Below are positions 5,113-7,558 of a stretch of 7,558 nucleotides of DNA, piece after piece. Origin of the DNA: Bacteroidota bacterium (GTDB taxonomy: Bacteria > Bacteroidota > UBA10030 > UBA6906). The DNA is taken from assembly GCA_016844425.1 (NCBI GenBank), contig JAERML010000052.1:1-7558 (forward strand). The letters are read 5' to 3'. Position 1 is the first letter of the stretch, and every line of letters begins with the position of its first letter. The notes beneath the pieces are model-generated. The model was given only the letters and a program-made list of their open reading frames with translations, was not told where the DNA came from and made no database searches. A program made the position numbers and the translations under genes.

Positions 5113-7544
5113 CTCGCCTTGAGTAGGATAACATCTTCGTGTGGAAGTGCGAACGTGTCGCTAAACCGTCGCCCGAATCCCGTTGCGTAATTCCCGCTAT
5201 CGTCAAACCGCCCTTGCGTCCAGACAAGGTAGAGTGTACTCCCGGGAAGATACTCCCATCGGAGAAGCACATTCGTGTTAAAGGTGACTTCGTTGAAGTC
5301 GGCACCAATGAACGTGGCGGGCGGGGTGTACGTCACCAGGTCCGTGCTGCTCACGAGGCGCCGGAAGTTCACATACCTGCCCCGGGCGAAGAACACCTGG
5401 GAAAAAAACTGGAGTGAGAGGTTGCGGGTGAACGTCACGATACCTCGAAGCTCAAAATCCAACTGATCGACATCTCTGTCGCCAAACAAACTGCTGGATG
5501 TACCGGTGATCGATGGCGTGCTGCCGTAGGGAAACACCCAAGCTTCTTCAGCACGCGTATGACCGTAAAGAACCACGGTGGTCAGCTCCACCCATGAAGC
5601 GGGCCTGAGCGTCATCGCCACCTGTTCGATTACACCTCGTTTCCTCTTTACGTCGGTCTCATAGATGCTGGTGAAACTGAGAGAGATGTTCCTTCGTTGA
5701 TCGGTCGTCAGAGAGAATTGCAGCGTATGTTTAGCCGGTCGCTTGTATGTTCCGATGATCCTGCGCTCCGCATCATCATACGCCGGATGAGAATACGTAT
5801 AGAGGAGGTCCCCCAACCAGAAATTGGTAAACTCACCGGTCACTTCCGTATTCACCCCCGCGTGGGTGATCACACCATCCCAGTTCCAACGGTATTCAGG
5901 GTTGAGCGAAATGAAGTAGCGGCGGAAGAAACCTCGCGCGAAATTCTCGCGGTAGAGAAGTTGCACATAACCACCATGGTCATGCGGCTGCGCGAAAAAC
6001 CCGATATCGTTGATGTTGAAGTGCCGGGAATAGAGATCATACGATGTCGTGTAGAACCAGTGCTTGCTGGAGATACGGGAAAAGAGCAATCGGCCCGCGG
6101 CGCCATTTCGTTTACCGGTAGATACAGAGGACCGGGCACCACTCACGAACCCATCGAGGGCATACGTCCCTTCATCAAGGCGAAGGTTCCAGTCGATCCC
6201 CCCGGAAATTGCCGGTGCAACATTCTCGCGCGCCACGGAAGTCATTATTCCCCCAATCCAGGAGGTGGCTCCGATCTCCTGTTTCATCCGGACCACGTTG
6301 TAGAGACCGCGGGGCTCGGTTCTGATCTCCGACTTGGTGCCTGCGACATCACGCAGTGCGGCAACCTCCTCGTCTGTCGCTGCAGAGACAACACCCAGCG
6401 AAAAACCTGACGACGCCCTGCCGGAGATCTTCGCTGCACCGAGAATCGTTGTCGTTTGAGGGTTCTCCTCGACTGTGCCACCCGCCGGTGGAATAACGGA
6501 GAAGCTTCCGCCCGGAGGGCGTCCGATGCGGCGGGAGAAGAAGAGCGGAAGGGCCGTGTTATCGACACCGGCACCGAACGTAAACAGTTGCGAGCCCTCC
6601 GTAAAAAAAGGTCGCTTCTCGGGAAAGAGCGTCTCGAACACAGTCAGGTTCAGCACTGCCTGGTCAACTTCCACCTGGCCGAAGTCAGGGTTGATCGTCG
6701 CATCAACTGTAAAGTTTTTTGTCAAGCCATACTTCAGGTCAATGCCGGCGGTGACCTCGTGGTCAGATGATGCTGGCAAGCCCCCAGTCGCGGTGGTATA
6801 TGTTCCTTTCCCTGATGCGTATGGAGCGAGCGTGAGATGCAATGGTGGGGTTATGTTCCGGATGCCATCCACGTGGCCCCACTTCGAAACGAAGGCCCTC
6901 TCGCCCCGTGGGATCATTACCCATTCGTCCGTTTCGTGTTTGCGACTGATGTATCTGCGGAAGTTAATTCCCCAAATATGCACACCCTCCGACTGTTCCG
7001 TAAAGCGAAGCGCATGATAGGGAATTTCGAATTCCGCGGACCATCCGTCCATGTGCCTCCGCGTCTTCACGGTCCAGACCGCATCCCATGTGATATCATA
7101 CACGGCTCCGTCCTGTGAGAGGACACCATCGCTTTGAATTCCGGACACATTGGTAGAGAAAACGAATGCTGTCTGGTTGTCGTTGTAAGAATCGATCTGA
7201 ACGGAAAACCGATCACTCTCCGTGCTCCGATCACGGCGGGTCAATTGTTGGACAATCTCTGATGGTTTCGAGTCGTAACAGATCACTCCGACATAGAGAG
7301 CGTCATCGTCATACAAGAGGCGAACAGAGGTTACCTCGGAGGGAAGCGCACCTTCGTCCGGATCGAACTGCGTAAAATCAAGACCTGCCGGTGCGGTCTG
7401 CCACTGTGGATCATTCACCATCCCGTCGATCACAGGTGGTTCTTCCGTTCGAACTGCTGTGATGATCTTCAGCGATGTGCCGCCAAGACAGGGCATTGCG
7501 CAGAGAGCCCAACAGCAGGAAAATATCAGCCCACGTGTGAACAT
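5094..7544 (-). CDS. DUF5916 domain protein with N-terminal CBM9-like domain, predicted outer-membrane barrel
   Basis: An 816-residue exported protein. Residues 1-22 look like a signal peptide (MFTRGLIF then a hydrophobic stretch ending CLGG). Residues about 37-205 match the carbohydrate-binding family 9-like fold, beginning PPVIDGMVNDPQW and containing DDDALYVGVICYDS and WGINFRRYI. From about residue 235 to the end the pattern is DUF5916, with the diagnostic block NPDFGQVEVDQ...LFPEKRPFFTEG at 285-317. The C-terminal half alternates short amphipathic strands rich in Tyr, Phe and Trp, as expected of an outer-membrane beta-barrel, ending KASYLLPL. Function is not established for the family; surface binding or uptake of a glycan is one guess from the CBM9-like domain. 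ATG 7544 is chosen over in-frame TTG 7553; the frame remains open to the window edge, so a slightly longer start cannot be excluded. Its promoter is outside the window. Confidence 0.9.
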   Translation of the reverse strand: MFTRGLIFSCCWALCAMPCLGGTSLKIITAVRTEEPPVIDGMVNDPQWQTAPAGLDFTQFDPDEGALPSEVTSVRLLYDDDALYVGVICYDSKPSEIVQQLTRRDRSTESDRFSVQIDSYNDNQTAFVFSTNVSGIQSDGVLSQDGAVYDITWDAVWTVKTRRHMDGWSAEFEIPYHALRFTEQSEGVHIWGINFRRYISRKHETDEWVMIPRGERAFVSKWGHVDGIRNITPPLHLTLAPYASGKGTYTTATGGLPASSDHEVTAGIDLKYGLTKNFTVDATINPDFGQVEVDQAVLNLTVFETLFPEKRPFFTEGSQLFTFGAGVDNTALPLFFSRRIGRPPGGSFSVIPPAGGTVEENPQTTTILGAAKISGRASSGFSLGVVSAATDEEVAALRDVAGTKSEIRTEPRGLYNVVRMKQEIGATSWIGGIMTSVARENVAPAISGGIDWNLRLDEGTYALDGFVSGARSSVSTGKRNGAAGRLLFSRISSKHWFYTTSYDLYSRHFNINDIGFFAQPHDHGGYVQLLYRENFARGFFRRYFISLNPEYRWNWDGVITHAGVNTEVTGEFTNFWLGDLLYTYSHPAYDDAERRIIGTYKRPAKHTLQFSLTTDQRRNISLSFTSIYETDVKRKRGVIEQVAMTLRPASWVELTTVVLYGHTRAEEAWVFPYGSTPSITGTSSSLFGDRDVDQLDFELRGIVTFTRNLSLQFFSQVFFARGRYVNFRRLVSSTDLVTYTPPATFIGADFNEVTFNTNVLLRWEYLPGSTLYLVWTQGRFDDSGNYATGFGRRFSDTFALPHEDVILLKASYLLPL

Positions 7545-7558
7545 CTGTTCCAAACTGT

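Noticed and set aside
5697..6410. 237-residue open frame on the plus strand opposite the DUF5916 gene
   Set aside because: It is antisense to a well-supported gene, has no recognisable domain, and is explained by codon bias on the opposite strand.

Overview
The window reads as chromosome of a Gram-negative bacterium of the Bacteroidota/Chlorobi/Ignavibacteria kind. This is inference from gene content, not a taxonomic search. The clues are a DUF5916 outer-membrane-type protein with an N-terminal CBM9-like domain, a bactofilin plus M23 peptidase next to an ATP synthase operon that begins atpZ-atpI-atpB, mostly weak Shine-Dalgarno sequences, and promoter -10 elements of the form TATnTTT, close to the TAnnTTTG element of Bacteroidota. 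No mobile element, CRISPR array, tRNA or rRNA was seen.

Layout. From position 2831 down to 1 the minus strand carries a tight five-gene run: a membrane-anchored M23 metallopeptidase (2775-1864), a bactofilin (1850-1476), AtpZ (1471-1187), an AtpI-like subunit I (about 1197-808) and the F0 subunit a gene atpB (from about 756, cut by the window start). Gaps are at most about 50 nt and one junction overlaps. A strong sigma70-like promoter (TTGACA, 17-nt spacer, TATATT) sits just upstream of the peptidase; its spacer is mostly a C8T6 homopolymer run. Before it, also on the minus strand, lies a GT4 glycosyltransferase (3994-2855).

Positions 3995-4176 form a divergent intergenic region with one candidate promoter for each flank. 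On the plus strand follows a membrane-anchored alpha/beta hydrolase (4177-5112). It converges on, and overlaps by 19 bp, the end of the large DUF5916 gene on the minus strand (7544-5094).

How they fit together. Three products act on the cell envelope (M23 peptidase and bactofilin on peptidoglycan shape, the glycosyltransferase on surface polysaccharide). AtpZ, AtpI and AtpB build or assist the membrane sector of ATP synthase. The peptidase-bactofilin pair is a recognised cell-shape module, and here it appears to share a transcript with ATP synthase genes. The hydrolase and DUF5916 protein have no clear link to these. I found no convincing wholly new system. The most unusual points are the homopolymer-spacer promoter and the physical fusion of a cell-shape module to the ATP synthase operon.
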